From Zychaea mexicana (Eukaryota; Mucoromycota; Mucoromycetes; Mucorales; Lichtheimiaceae), in contig NW_026516682.1 in the NCBI RefSeq assembly GCF_025766255.1, positions 372,001 through 436,000 of the forward strand: a stretch of 64,000 nucleotides of DNA, written 5' to 3'. A model generated the notes under the pieces. That model was not told the DNA's origin, made no database searches, and was given only the letters and a program-made list of their open reading frames with translations. Below, in pieces: positions 49,391 to 59,915 of the stretch. Position numbers and translations under genes: made by a program. Each line of letters begins with the position of its first letter. The stretch's first letter is position 1.

Positions 49391-49550
49391 CCCTTCTGCT
49401 TAGCCAAGAGGACAAAGACCAGCATCATCAGCACCAACACCGGCGGGAGAAGAAGTACTGTATTGTTAAGCCCTTCTGCTTAGTCAAGAGGACAAAAACC
49501 AGCATCATCAGCACCAACACCGGCCGGAGAAGAAGTACTGTATTGTTAAG
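49391..49550 (+). repeat. 80-bp tandem duplication
   Basis: Two adjacent copies of an 80-base unit beginning CCCTTCTGCTTAG and ending ATTGTTAAG, differing at only a few positions (for example AGCCAAG/AGTCAAG and GGCGGG/GGCCGG). The period is not a multiple of three, and the open frame through it is not convincing as a gene. Confidence 0.85.
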
Positions 49551-49727
49551 CATGATAATATAGATTACGATAATATGGTACACTTTGAGCTACGTAGATC
49601 CAAGGTCGGGCCATCCCTGCTACGGCAGATATACGGCCGTTGGCATTTATAGCACAAACCCGGAAATGCTTACCTTATCGACTTTAAACATCTGTATAGT
49701 TTCACACAGGAATAAACAACGACAGTA

Positions 49728-50590
49728 ATGCTACGCCGAGTGCGTGCTTCATCTGCCGGCGCTTTAGGTTTGCTATCACAAAATTTGGTAAGAGACCAGG
49801 TTTTCCTGCGAAATCTGCTATTTTACTCTGGGCCATATTGTTAAATATACACATAAAATCTGAGGTCTATCAAGGTTGCTTCCATTTCTGTTCCTCAAGA
49901 GACTATCATCTCCCCACCTACGTAACCATAAGCTGTATGTTAAACAATGTATATGGAAAGCGCTTTGGCGCTTTGTCTACAAAAATATTACTGTATCTCC
50001 CAAATCATACTCCTTTGGCAACCCCGCCTTCGAGAAAGTTGACTATCTCTCGTCACTTAGTAAAACGTTTCTCAGTCTCTTCTCTTCAACTCTTGTTTTA
50101 TGCGCCTGATTTGAAATAAAACCTCGCGCAATAGTACAAAAATATGTCTACTTCTCGCTCCATTCACACCTCTGTCGACAATTATCCACTCATTCACACC
50201 AAAACGCATATGTAATCTACCGCTCATCATGGCTGTTATCATATTTGTGCGCAACCATAAGACATACAGTGTAACAGTGAAATTATCTATGATTCACATC
50301 ATACTATATAAAAGCGCCTGCAAAAGCTGTTTATAGATGTGCAGTACATAGCCTACTTGCAACATATTGAAAGTAAAATACTCTCAGTCTGTTGTCATCT
50401 CATGTAAGCGGTCATACTCGATCTGTTATAGAACACAGTGGGTTAGATTTGAGAAACATAGCCGTAAATATAAAGTTACACGAGACTCGTTATGCACTCT
50501 TCCTTTCTGGTGTCATTCAAGCAGTTGTCTTGACACAATCAGTATTTTTCCGCCCAGCTCCAGAGGTGAAACCTGGTGACACACATTCCG
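49728..50590 (+). other. Possible gene remnant upstream of the F-box/TPR pseudogene
   Basis: An ATG at 49728 opens a 20-codon frame, MLRRVRASSAGALGLLSQNL, followed directly by a GTAAGA donor. It looks like a first exon with a mitochondrial-type presequence. A later open stretch (about 50392-50590) reads KLHETRYALFLSGVIQAVV...FFRPAPEV before running into the TPR-like sequence. I cannot join these into one model and recognise no family. It may be a real gene truncated by insertion of the downstream pseudogene. Confidence 0.25.
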
Positions 50591-50599
50591 TCCCAACAG

Positions 50600-51270
50600 T
50601 AGCCACTCTCAAATTTGGCACCGCGAACGAGTCAGTCGAGAAAGGAAAACGCGCTTACGCAGACCAAAAATATGACGACGTGGTCAAGCACTACACCTGT
50701 GCTCTTGATGCCTTGCAAACGGATCGATCTTCTTCGGTTATATATGGTCATCGAGCTGCTGCGTACGATATGCGAAGCAAGTACAAACTTGCAGTGGAAA
50801 ATGGTCGAGCGCCGAACCCTGATAACAACGCGACTTGTCCCGATCCATATTTTGCTCTTGGCAATGCGTTGCTTTGAAAGAGAAATTTCGTGAATTTGCA
50901 TCTTTGTATTAACGAGGCTCAGAAGCTGCTCCTCAAGAGAATCCACACCGTGGTATGTATGCTTACTACGAAACATGGCTAAGTTCTGGATCGTGCGATT
51001 AATTAGAATCAGCTCTTTGTGCAATCGCTGCCAAACAAAATACTTTACCGCATCCTGTCAAAAGTATCGACCCCAGAGCGTGCATGTTTGGGCATGACCT
51101 GTCGCTTTCAACACAATATTATGTTTCGCAAATGGCCGCACATGTGCCACGCAGTAGTTGATCTCGATGGTGGCGTTGACTTGACTCGGATGTTACGTGG
51201 CGAGCAAGATCGGGACGAATGCTTATCATTAGCCTTATCCGTGATTATATCCAAAGTCGAGTTACTGTGA
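50600..51270 (+). pseudogene. F-box/TPR protein pseudogene
   Basis: The first open part reads a TPR-like pair (ANESVEKGKRAYADQKYDDV...CALDALQTD and YGHRAAAYDMRSKYKLAVE, then YFALGNALL). It is broken near 50877 and continues in other frames with further TPR-like text. After 51030 an F-box follows: LPNKILYRILSKVSTPERACLGMTC with WPHMCHAVVDL. TPR followed by F-box is the layout of a protein family repeatedly seen in mucoralean fungi. The part after the F-box, normally leucine-rich repeats, is missing or unreadable. At least two frameshifts and a stop make it a pseudogene. Confidence 0.65.
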
Positions 51271-52759
51271 GCAAGTCCTTCAATGTTTCAGTGGCACTTG
51301 GGCCAGTTGATAGACACGGTTGTGGAGTCGGAATAATAGGAATGGATGTAAAGAGGCAGAGTTGTATAAGCATACAATGGATGAAATATGCCGGGATATG
51401 ACACCAATACAGTAGCTGAACCATATACACCAGTTATTTCTGCCATAGTATCGATTATAGAGCCAACTATCTAGTGAGCTATGACTGTTAAGTCTACAAT
51501 GACAACACCTGAACCAGCCAACACAGTTGAGGCGGCCATGACTACAAAAGCATAAACGGAGTCATCAATCCCGATCGTATAGTCAGCCAGTCTACAACGC
51601 CAAATAGTATTTAGAATTGTTGCTATTAGTGGTTCTGGCATGATGAAGAATTCGGAGTGCCATAGAACAATATGGATAATTGAAAAGCGAATGGTATATA
51701 TTTCATTAAGAAGGAAGAAACCGCCTTTTTTTGGCGATATGAGGGTTCGATATGTATATATAAAAAGTGTAGGAAGAGAGAAATCAATAGGGAGAAGCTA
51801 CTTTTTTAGGTTGCATGTTGGATGAGTTGAAAGGATATTACATAATAAGTCTTAAAAGCTAAAGTTGCTATATTTAATTAATCCTGCATGTAAGGGTGGA
51901 CTATATCTAGTCTACCTCTTACATCTCTTTATCTCAAAATTAAGAACACTTCATCCTTCGTCCTTATGTTGGATATAAATGAATTTTCTTTTCTTTCATT
52001 ATCTATCATATGTTCTATGATAAGCCTAAAGGTTTATCATGAACCTCTTTTTTTCTTTTTTTTTTTTGGACTTATAAATTAATAAAGTAATGAAAACATT
52101 AAGGTTTTTATTATTTTTATTATTTATAACTCACCACTAATACTAATTAATCAATGTTCTATTAAGTTATAATTAGTTCCCAAAGTGGCTTTTAGCATTG
52201 AACAGCTTTTGTACTTTTTGAACTGTCTATTGGTCAAGCCTTGCTCGTAACAAGCTTTCCAACTCATTTGTTTGTGAGTTTTCAGTTACCTTTCTTTAGA
52301 TGAATGGACATATTCTATATTGTTGAGGTGTGGCATAGGGGATGTATCTTGTAAGATGGAAATTTGTGTCCTCGATTCCAATGCATGGACGTTTAGGGGC
52401 AGCGGCATTGGTAGAGGCATCAAATCGCCTTCCTCACATTCTTGAGCTCCATATTATTTGTAGAGGCACGTCTTAGGATATAGTACTCTAGTACTCACTA
52501 AGCTTCACACTCACTTTATGTCTGTTGGCCCATCTTGTTCAGCAGTTTCTAAAATCCTCTTGAACTTGTTTTACACCTCTGTGGTCACAAGTCATTAATG
52601 TATCAATAGTGGATTGATGGTTTTAGATATCATACTCCAGAGCTTCCTTGGCTACTTTTGTATAATAAGACCGCTATTGGGTCATCCTTGTATGTAAGTC
52701 TAAAGACAGAACACTTCTGGAGTATTATTATCAAAAACACAGCATAGGATTTTAAAAAA
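51271..52759. other. Gene-free interval
   Basis: About 1.5 kb. Between 51880 and 52700 the sequence becomes increasingly AT-rich. Only short open frames, no recognisable domain and no RNA gene seen. Confidence 0.35.
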
Positions 52760-53426
52760 ATTGTATGAAATGCATGGATAAAATTGAATTTTTTTAATTT
52801 AAAAAAAGATATAATAGATGAAATAGATAATTTTGAGAAATCAATGAATGAATCTTCATTTTTAAAATATGTGAAAAGGATATTTATTACAAAAGAAATA
52901 GAGAATTAGAATATACTAGAAGTTAATATTAAATTTAATAATAAAACAAAATCTTTTAAAATTACAATCCTAAAAGATTATAATAATGTTTATAGGAAAC
53001 AATATAAAATAAAAAGAAATAATACTAATACTGATAAAAATATTAAAAAAAGAAGAAAGATAAAAGTAATAAAAATTTTGAATAACTCACCTATATATAA
53101 TATTAATGATAAAATGAGTGCTCCTTCACCAAATACTCAAAATAAAACTAAAAGAAATGTTTTATGAATTATATCAAATAATAAAAATGATTATAGATAA
53201 GATAAATATATTGATAAAAAAATCTAAAGAAGAAATTAATAATAAAATTAATTGCTCAAAACATAAAAATATTAGTTTTAAAAAAGAGAGATATTCTCAA
53301 CAAGTTGAGAGACTAGAAGAAAGAGAAGAAGAAGAAATTATAAATATTGAAAATGATTACTTATGTGTACAATTATTCAAACATATTATAAAATTTTTCA
53401 AAACATATGATATTAAAAATATCTAG
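52760..53426 (+). pseudogene. Very AT-rich coding remnant, unknown
   Basis: Two overlapping plus-strand open stretches: one of about 130 codons (to a TGA near 53165) broken by one TAG, and one of 102 codons (53118-53426). Both are extremely rich in Lys, Asn, Ile and Glu, with codons almost entirely A/T-ending. Recognisable text is limited to lysine-rich and coiled-coil-like pieces (KEEINNKINCSKHKN, ERLEEREEEE). The composition resembles the split AT-rich gene at 58.7-63.8 kb and differs sharply from the gene-dense part, so the two may come from related elements. Chance open frames in AT-rich DNA cannot be excluded. Confidence 0.3.
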
Positions 53427-53492
53427 AATCTGAAAATATAAAAAAGGTTTTATATAATATTGAAAATATCTTCAAAAAGTATAGACTTGTTA

Positions 53493-53527
53493 GAGCACCT
53501 GCAGCAGTCGCTGTTACGAAACTGTTA
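53493..53527 (+). repeat. Harbinger left terminal inverted repeat
   Basis: Begins GAGCACCTGCAGC and contains GTCGCTGTTACGAA. It matches the reverse complement of 56271-56305 with three mismatches over 35 bases. Confidence 0.93.
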
Positions 53528-53657
53528 AATTTAAGAGTTTAACAGCCCACTTAATAGTGCATAACAGCTTAACAGGGCATTTCGTGCAGCGGTTACTGTT
53601 ATGAAGCTGTTAAGTTCACACGTCATTGGTTGAAATAAAAGAATAGACAGGAACTAC

Positions 53658-55062
53658 ATGAAAATATTGCTTTTTACAATCTTCCAAACAACGATGATTT
53701 CAGCATTCTTCGAAAAACGTGGACAAAGACAAATTCTCAATGAGCAATCCGAAAAGAACAGCAGTCATAAGCGACATATCACTGCACGTATCTTGGAAAA
53801 AGCTCGAGAAAGAAGGGTTTCCGCTGCCCAAGCACGTCAAAAGCCAAAACGCAAGGTTATCGACCGTCAACGCAGCATGTTTCAGATGATAGTTATGCAG
53901 GACTATTTCAACCAAGTCCCAAGATATGATGCAACCTTTTTTCGTCGTCGGTTCCGCATGCAGCGCGAGTTGTTTTTGCGCATAATGGAAGAGCTTGAAC
54001 AGAAGTACACGTTCTTCCAACAAACAAAGGATGCGACCGGAAAACTCGGCTCCCACCCTTATGTCAAAAGAACTGCAGCTATGCGCATGTTAGCATATGG
54101 CGGACCTGCTGATGCTGTCGATGAGTATCTTAAGATTGCCGAGTCCACAGCAAGAGAGAGTTTGACGAGATTCTGTGAAGGCGTCATCGAATGCTTTGGA
54201 GACGAATATCTTCGTTCCCCAAACAAGCAAGATCTCAAGCGTTTGTTGGCCCTTGGAGAGGCACGGGGATTCCCAGGCATGCTGGGATCCCTCGATTGCA
54301 TGCACTGGAAGTGGAATAACTGTCCCACTGGTTGGGCCGGAATGTATACGTCTGGCAAGGAAGGTGGCCCAACGGTGATCCTGGAAGCCGTTGCTTCACA
54401 TGATCTATGGATTTGGCACTCATTCTTTGGTGTCCCGGTTCCTGTAATGACCTCAATGTTTTACACAAATCCCCATTGTTCGACGATGTCATTAACGGTC
54501 GTTCCCTAGCTATTACCTACGCCATCAACGACAGACAATACGACAAAGGGTATTACTTGGCCGATGGGATCTACCCAACTTGGGCAACACTCGTTAAGAC
54601 CATTCGACACCCACTGGGTAACAAAAAAAAGGTACCGTTTCTTTATTATATTATTGTCACTATCAGATGTAAATAATAACCTTGTTGATCTAGTTGTTCG
54701 CTCAACGGCAAGAATCTATCCGTAAGGACATTGAGCGCGCTTTTGGGGTACTGCAGCAACGTTTTTCAATAGTCCGCGAGCCTGGACGCTCCTGGCATGT
54801 ATCCCACCTGTCAAACATTATGAAGGCATGCATTATTTTGCATAACATGATCGTTGAGGACGAGCGCGATGGGTATGACAAGTAGTATGAGTTGGACTAC
54901 GACACTTCTTCTTTCACTGTTGCGCCATCCATCGAGCATGGTGGACAACTGGAAGAACTTATGCGTCAAAGACGTCAACGCGAAGTTAAAGACAAAGACA
55001 CCCACAGACGTCTACTAGAAGATCTTGTCGAGCATATCTGGCAATGTCATGGTGACGAATAA
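53658..55062 (+). pseudogene. Harbinger transposase (DDE_Tnp_4), frameshifted
   Basis: Parts: 53658 to about 54436, then a one-base frame change, then to 54631, a 62-nt intron (54632-54693), and 54694-55062. The three catalytic residues are still readable: Asp in SLDCMHWKW, Asp in GSCNDLNVLHKSP, Glu in RKDIERAFGVLQQRF. Family text continues with AFFG-like SFFGVP, LADGIYPTWATLVKTIR and CIILHNMIVEDER. Damage: one base missing between SFFGVP and GSCND, and a TAG at 54883-54885, after which the frame stays open to a natural stop at 55060-55062. The original start may be the in-frame ATG at 53691. Confidence 0.9.
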
Positions 55063-55118
55063 ATTGTCCTTTAAGATAAATACTTACCTGGTTTTTGGCT
55101 ACGTAATTTAAAACGTTT

Positions 55119-56096
55119 TTATTGATGCTCACATCCGTCTTCTTCGTCATCGCCATCTTCCTCCCAATCCCTTTCCTCGTCCTCTTCCAGCACTTGCTGC
55201 TGCTGCTTCTTCTTCTTGTCCTCCTCCAGTATCTTCTTGAATTCCTGGGTAATCTTCTTTTGCAAGGCCTCATAGAAGAATTTTCTGTCAGAGGAGAATC
55301 CATGAGGATCCACGCTCATTACTGCATGTCGAGCCATCATTAGATACGTATGCGCGCTCATCTTTGCAGTTGCAGCGCGTTCACGATCGATCTCTGTTTG
55401 GATCCGCATCGTCTTCAACGTTTCTCTCTCGATCGAATCTGCTTCTTCTTCTTCTTCTTCTTCGTCGTGAGCGCGCTTTCTCTTGTTGGCCTTGGCTTTT
55501 TTTTGACCGATGGGTCTTGCTTGGCCTTCTACCATAGGCTCGCAACTCTTCTTGGCAACAATTGGTTGCCACTTTGGTTGCTCCGCAAGCATATGCCACA
55601 CGTGCTTCAAGCCAAAGTTTTTGCCACTATTGACAGGGCGGTTATCAACATAAAACTCACAGGCTTTGTCGAACTATTATCTCATCTTTAGTCACTTCTT
55701 TATCTTTAAGGATACATCAAGTTATATATGAAATATGCAAAAGCGCCCGACCTTTTGTGCGTCGTTAAAACCACTGTCGTTTACAGCCAAGACTTTTGCA
55801 TAGCTAGCAGAGAAGAATTGGCATTGCGACAAGATGGAGTTAAATCGAGATTGTAGCGAGGAGACATCTCAGTCAAAGGGATTGCCAGTTTCTTTGACGA
55901 ATTCGTCTTTGATGAGCGACCACATGGTGTCTTCGCTCATGTCATTGCTCGTTACTTCGTCAGTGGTTGTCCCCAAGTACGCGTTCACCAAAGCAATATC
56001 CTCGGCCTTGCTAAAAGCTTTGCCCTTTCTCTTGCACAGGGGGGCAGCGGCAGTAACGTCAGATGGGGGAGTGGCGTTAGAAGTAGTGTGGTTCAT
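55119..56096 (-). pseudogene. Harbinger accessory Myb/SANT-like protein, nonsense-mutated
   Basis: Minus strand, two exons (56096-55752 and 55673-55119) around a 78-nt intron. The first part has the trihelix-like text GKAFSKAEDIALVNAYL...MWSLIKDEFVKETGNPF and, beyond a TGA at 55869-55871, SLQSRFNSILSQCQFFSASYAKV. The second exon has HVWHMLAEQPKW, a basic stretch and a Glu/Asp-rich end (EEDGCEHQ). In autonomous Harbingers the partner protein binds the transposon ends and imports the transposase into the nucleus (family knowledge). The single internal stop is the only damage I see. Confidence 0.8.
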
Positions 56097-56270
56097 TTTG
56101 AAGAATACAAACAAAGAATGAAGTGAGATTTAACTTTATTTTTCAAGTCCTTTTTTTCGATTCAAGAAACTATTAAATTTAACAGAATTTGTTGAGGCTG
56201 TTAAATTTAACAGGACGTTAACAGCAACCGCTGCAGGGTCTGGCTGTTAAATGACCTGTTAAATTTAATA

Positions 56271-56305
56271 TAACAGGTTCGTAACAGCGACCGCTGCAGC
56301 TGCTC
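56271..56305 (-). repeat. Harbinger right terminal inverted repeat
   Basis: On the minus strand it begins GAGCAGCTGCAGC and contains GTCGCTGTTACGAA, pairing with the left end. TTA follows immediately outside. Confidence 0.93.
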
Positions 56306-56351
56306 TTAATAGTAATATGAAATCTGTGCTATGTATGTACTGTACTTAACT

Positions 56352-56771
56352 TTAACCACAATTCTGTCCAATAAAAATATAAGTCAATGCAGCCAGTAGG
56401 GGGAGTAGTAAAGGTACATGGTTGCTGCTGTTGCCGTCGTTATAGTGATTATTAATAAATTCTGTGATTGTTTTAGGCATCATGATCAAATGCTCCTTTG
56501 CCCAAAATTTGCTAGGCAGCTTTTTCATAAATCTTGCTTTAGGGTGATTGATAAATTTGTCAGAAATTTTGGTGCAAATGCTTTTGATGGTGATGGTAAG
56601 TGCAATGGGTTCCACATAATACTTTTGATGTATGTGGTTGCAATAGACGTTGAGTCGATGTAGAAATGGCTTATTAACCATATTCTGTATCTCCAATGCT
56701 TCTGACACTGCTTGGACAGGTACATAAAAAACAGCTGCACACTTTCCACTAAGCCATTCTCTGTTATGCAC
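56352..56771 (-). CDS. Open frame in the left palindrome arm, unknown
   Basis: 139 codons on the minus strand, reading away from the loop. Text includes VPVQAVSEALEIQN, SICTKISDKFINHPKARFM and KTITEFINNHYND. No family recognised. Its counterpart in the right arm is broken into two frames, so this may be the better preserved copy of a captured gene fragment, or non-coding. Confidence 0.3.
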   Translation of the reverse strand: MHNREWLSGKCAAVFYVPVQAVSEALEIQNMVNKPFLHRLNVYCNHIHQKYYVEPIALTITIKSICTKISDKFINHPKARFMKKLPSKFWAKEHLIMMPKTITEFINNHYNDGNSSNHVPLLLPLLAALTYIFIGQNCG

Positions 56772-58328
56772 TATGTAGCTGTTTTAGGAGTGGTTGGTAT
56801 TTAACTAAGCTTGGAATAATCTATTTCAACAGGAAAAACTTTAATGTTTTATTTAAATTTTAAACATCATTTCAAATTTGTGATAATTATTTAAAATTTA
56901 TTTTTATTATATTTATTTTAGTATTTAAATTATTAATTTTATTGTATTTTCAGAATTTTGAAAAAAAAAAAATTTCAGATATTTATAGAAAAGAGATGAA
57001 TTATTAATTTATTCTTTTCTTAGAAATAGTTCATTTGGTAAATGTATCTTTTTTAGAAATAATTATAATTAAGGATAGAAATTATCTCTTAATTTTTATT
57101 ATTCTAATTTATTATTAAATTAAACTTAAACTCCAAAAAAGAATTCATTCTTTTTTCTTTCCATCCTGGGAGTATCATAAAATTTTTATTTTCCTTGATA
57201 TTCAAAGAAAAGAGATAAAAGTATAACTTTTATCCATTTCTTAAAAAATAAGGAAAATATATTTTCTCTATTTTTAGAAATAATAATGAGGATAATGAAG
57301 TTATCTTTTATTTATTATTTTCAATAAAAGATAATTATTTAATAATTCTTCTCTATTAAAACATTGAATGTTATTATATTTATTTTTTTATCCTAGAATT
57401 TAAACATACTTGCATTTTAAATTTTTGTATAATATAGAGAAATAATCATGTGATTATTCATTGTTATATAGAAACATTCAATTCTTAGAATATCTTAGAA
57501 TATTCATAAAATTATAAATTTTATAATATTCCCAGATAGAAATAAAAAAGAATGAATTCTTTTTTGGAGTTTAAACTAATGTAATAATAAACTAAAATAG
57601 TAAATATTATAAGCTAATTTCATTATCCTATTTACTAAATAAACTATTTATAAGAAAAGGATAAATTAATAATTCATCTCTTTTCTTTGAATATCTAAAA
57701 ACTATAGATTTTATTTGAAGAATACATTATAATTCATTATTTAAATATTAAAATAAAGATATAGAAAATAAATTTTATTTTTCTTGGCATTTTGATATAT
57801 TTCGAAAATGTAAAATATTTTTCACAAATTTGAAATGATGATTAAAATATTAAAGCTTATCCTGTTGAAATAGATTATTCTAAGCTTAGTTAAATACCAA
57901 CCACTCCCAAAACAGCTACATAGTACATAACAGAGAATGACTTGGTGGAAAGTGTGCAGCTGTTTTTTTATGCCTGTCCAAGCAGTGTCGGAAGCATTAG
58001 AGATACAGAATGTAGTTGCAAGCCATTTCTACACTGACTTAACGTCTATTGCAACCACATATATCAAAAGTATCATGTGGAACCCATTGCACTTACCATC
58101 GCCATCAAAAGCATTTGCACCAAAATTTCTGACAAATTTATCAATCACCCTAAAGCAAGATTTATGAAAAAGCTGCCTAGCAATTTCTGGGCAAAGGGGC
58201 ATTTCATTATGACGTCGAAAACAATCTCAGAATTCATTGACGATAACCATAACGACAGCAACAACAGCAACCATGCACCTTTGCTGCCCGCCACTGGCTG
58301 CACTTACATATGTTTTTATTGAACAGAA
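56362..58328. repeat. Large imperfect palindrome (foldback-type element)
   Basis: Left arm about 56362-57158, right arm about 57538-58328, with an AT-rich loop of about 380 bases. Corresponding landmarks occur in mirror order: TTATTGGACAG/TTATTGAACAG at the outer ends, the CAAAACAGCTACATAG and AACCACTCC segments in the middle, and a GAATTCTTTTTTGGAGTTT segment at the inner ends. Divergence between arms is modest, mostly point changes and a few small indels. It starts about 55 bases right of the Harbinger end. It could be a foldback transposon or a non-autonomous element with long terminal inverted repeats. No target duplication was recognised. Confidence 0.85.
57937..58322 (+). pseudogene. 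Broken counterpart frame in the right palindrome arm
   Basis: The right arm holds the same peptide text as the left arm (VPVQ-like MPVQAVSEALEIQN, then SICTKISDKFINHPKARFM, then KTISEFIDDNHND) but split over two frames, 57937-58167 and 58077-58322. This shows a small indel relative to the left arm. Confidence 0.4.
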
Positions 58329-58722
58329 GTGTTCAGTTTTTGGGCTTAGATATAAGGAAGATCCAACGGTGCTTTTGTTATACAAAGTAGCTAAGGAAGC
58401 TCTAGAGCACGATATGAGTATCAATCCCTAACAATTAAATCTACTGTAAATAGTGATTTAATTTTAGTTAAGGATTTCACTGTCAAGTTAGGCTGCGTCC
58501 AAGTATTCCTTGCCTAAGGGGACCGGTCGAGGTTATAATGATTATGCTCTGATTTATTAGTACTAATTGGATGAATAGCTACAATAAGTTGGTGTAACTA
58601 AAATAATTTTTATAATATTAAATTATGTATGTATGTCTTGGTATGCATATATTTAAAAATCTTGAAAAAATAAAAATTGAATTTTTTTTCTTATATAAAA
58701 ATAATACCTCATAATATTAAAC
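58329..58722. other. Short interval between palindrome and AT-rich gene
   Basis: About 390 bases. The first 110 contain an open tail (KCSVFGLRYKEDPTVLL) continuing from the right arm; the rest turns AT-rich toward the ATG at 58723. Nothing else recognised. Confidence 0.35.
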
Positions 58723-58855
58723 ATGAACAACACAATCACATTCAACAATGACAAAATTGTCCTTGATACCAATAAATTAAGTATATTTTTAAATAATAAA
58801 AATATAAATATCAAAGAATTTGCTGAAAAGACGATTTATGAAAAATATGATATAA
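58723..58855 (+). pseudogene. AT-rich gene, 5' part, interrupted by the DIRS element
   Basis: Starts at ATG 58723 (MNNTITFNNDKIVLDTN) and runs 44 codons, through KNINIKEFAEKTIYEKYD, into the left end of the DIRS element. Codon choice is strongly A/T-ending, unlike the gene-dense part. The frame continues consistently on the far side of the insertion at 63087. Product unknown. Confidence 0.5.
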
Positions 58856-58871
58856 ATTATTCTTCGGCTGG

Positions 58872-58963
58872 CACTGATTCAGATTGTGTTACCATTTTTT
58901 CTTTATTGGGTCGAAAGTCCAAAGAAATAAAATATGTGAAACATATATACTATAGCTGTATCA
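58872..58963 (+). repeat. DIRS left inverted terminal repeat
   Basis: About 92 bases that match the reverse complement of 62933-63025 with about six differences. The outer 16 bases (58856-58871) are left-end specific and reappear inverted in the internal complementary region. Confidence 0.9.
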
Positions 58964-59012
58964 TTTTTTCTTTCGCTCCTGGTACACACAACCGTCGAGA
59001 GTCCATTTGATC

Positions 59013-59915
59013 ATGACTGATGAGTCTCCTACGCCCGACATTAACACTATTCTCTAAGCAATTTAAGAACGTCTCACTATTCTTGAACAACACCATGGTT
59101 CCACCTCTGTTCATCCTGCTGACGCTCCTCCGACAGCACACGAGGATACTGACATAGAGGACGAAGATGACGATCCGAATCTTACAGAGCAAGCTCCTAC
59201 TACTTTGCTTACCCCTTATCCGGCTCTAGTCAACGCCCTTCCGGGCATGACAAAAGACTTCTTTCGCAACTCTCTTGACGACGATACTCGCCGTAGCTTT
59301 CTTCACGAGTGTCCACGCAACACCAGTCGTCAATATGCGCCTCCTCCACTTAACGACATTGAAGTTAGTGCTCAGGGTCAACGCATTGATCGTCAACTTC
59401 GCGATATCCAATATCGCTTGTCAGGGCTCACTCGACCAATCGATCTTTTCGTTCACGACACAATACGCACCAATAAAGTGGACGTTGACACCGCTTTACG
59501 TTTCGCCAACACCATCCACACTCTTGTTTCGGATGTGGCATCCTTTATCACTCAGACTCGAAGTGATAATATATGTCGTGATACTGGCCTCAAAAACGCC
59601 CCAGCTAATACCCCTGGGTCGCTGCCCAACGCTCCACTTTTGGACGCTGGTAAAGTCTTGGAATATACACAGTTATCCCAAGCTCTTCGCAAGGCTGCCC
59701 GTAACAGATCCACGCAGAAGAACAGTGGCAAATCCGGAGGCCGACAACAACAAAAGTCATCCGACTTTCGTACTACCAAACAGTTAGATGAGACGTCAAG
59801 TGACAAACGACGTGGTGACTCTGGCAACCAATCGGGTTTTCAGAAAGGCAAAAAGAAATCCGGCAAAAAACGCAGCAACAGCAGCAACAACAACAACCAC
59901 GACGAGGACCAGTAG
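59013..59915 (+). pseudogene. DIRS Gag-like ORF with two early stops
   Basis: ATG at 59013 (MTDESPTP) leads to TAA codons at 59055-59057 and 59064-59066, then the same frame stays open to 59915. Text includes an acidic stretch (TDIEDEDDD), FFRNSLDDDTRRSF, IDRQLRDIQYRLSGLTRPID and a Lys/Ser/Asn/Gln-rich basic end, as in Gag-like DIRS proteins. Both stops fit CAA-to-TAA changes. A shorter product starting after the stops is possible but less likely. Confidence 0.75.

Larger units (their letters stand above)
53493..56305. mobile_element. PIF/Harbinger DNA transposon, 2813 bp, non-autonomous by mutation
   Basis: Bounded by terminal inverted repeats of about 35 bp with three mismatches and flanked on both sides by TTA (53490-53492 and 56306-56308), the usual Harbinger target duplication. 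It has two converging genes, as in the superfamily: a DDE transposase on the plus strand and a Myb/SANT-like DNA-binding protein on the minus strand. Subterminal copies of a TTAAATTTAACAG-like palindrome cluster inside both ends and may be protein-binding sites. Both genes carry disabling mutations. Confidence 0.93.

Noticed and set aside
52740..58720. Mitochondrial DNA inserted in the nucleus, as source of the AT-rich stretches
   Set aside because: No mitochondrial protein, rRNA or tRNA sequence could be recognised. The stretches hold Lys/Asn-rich frames and lie between nuclear transposons.
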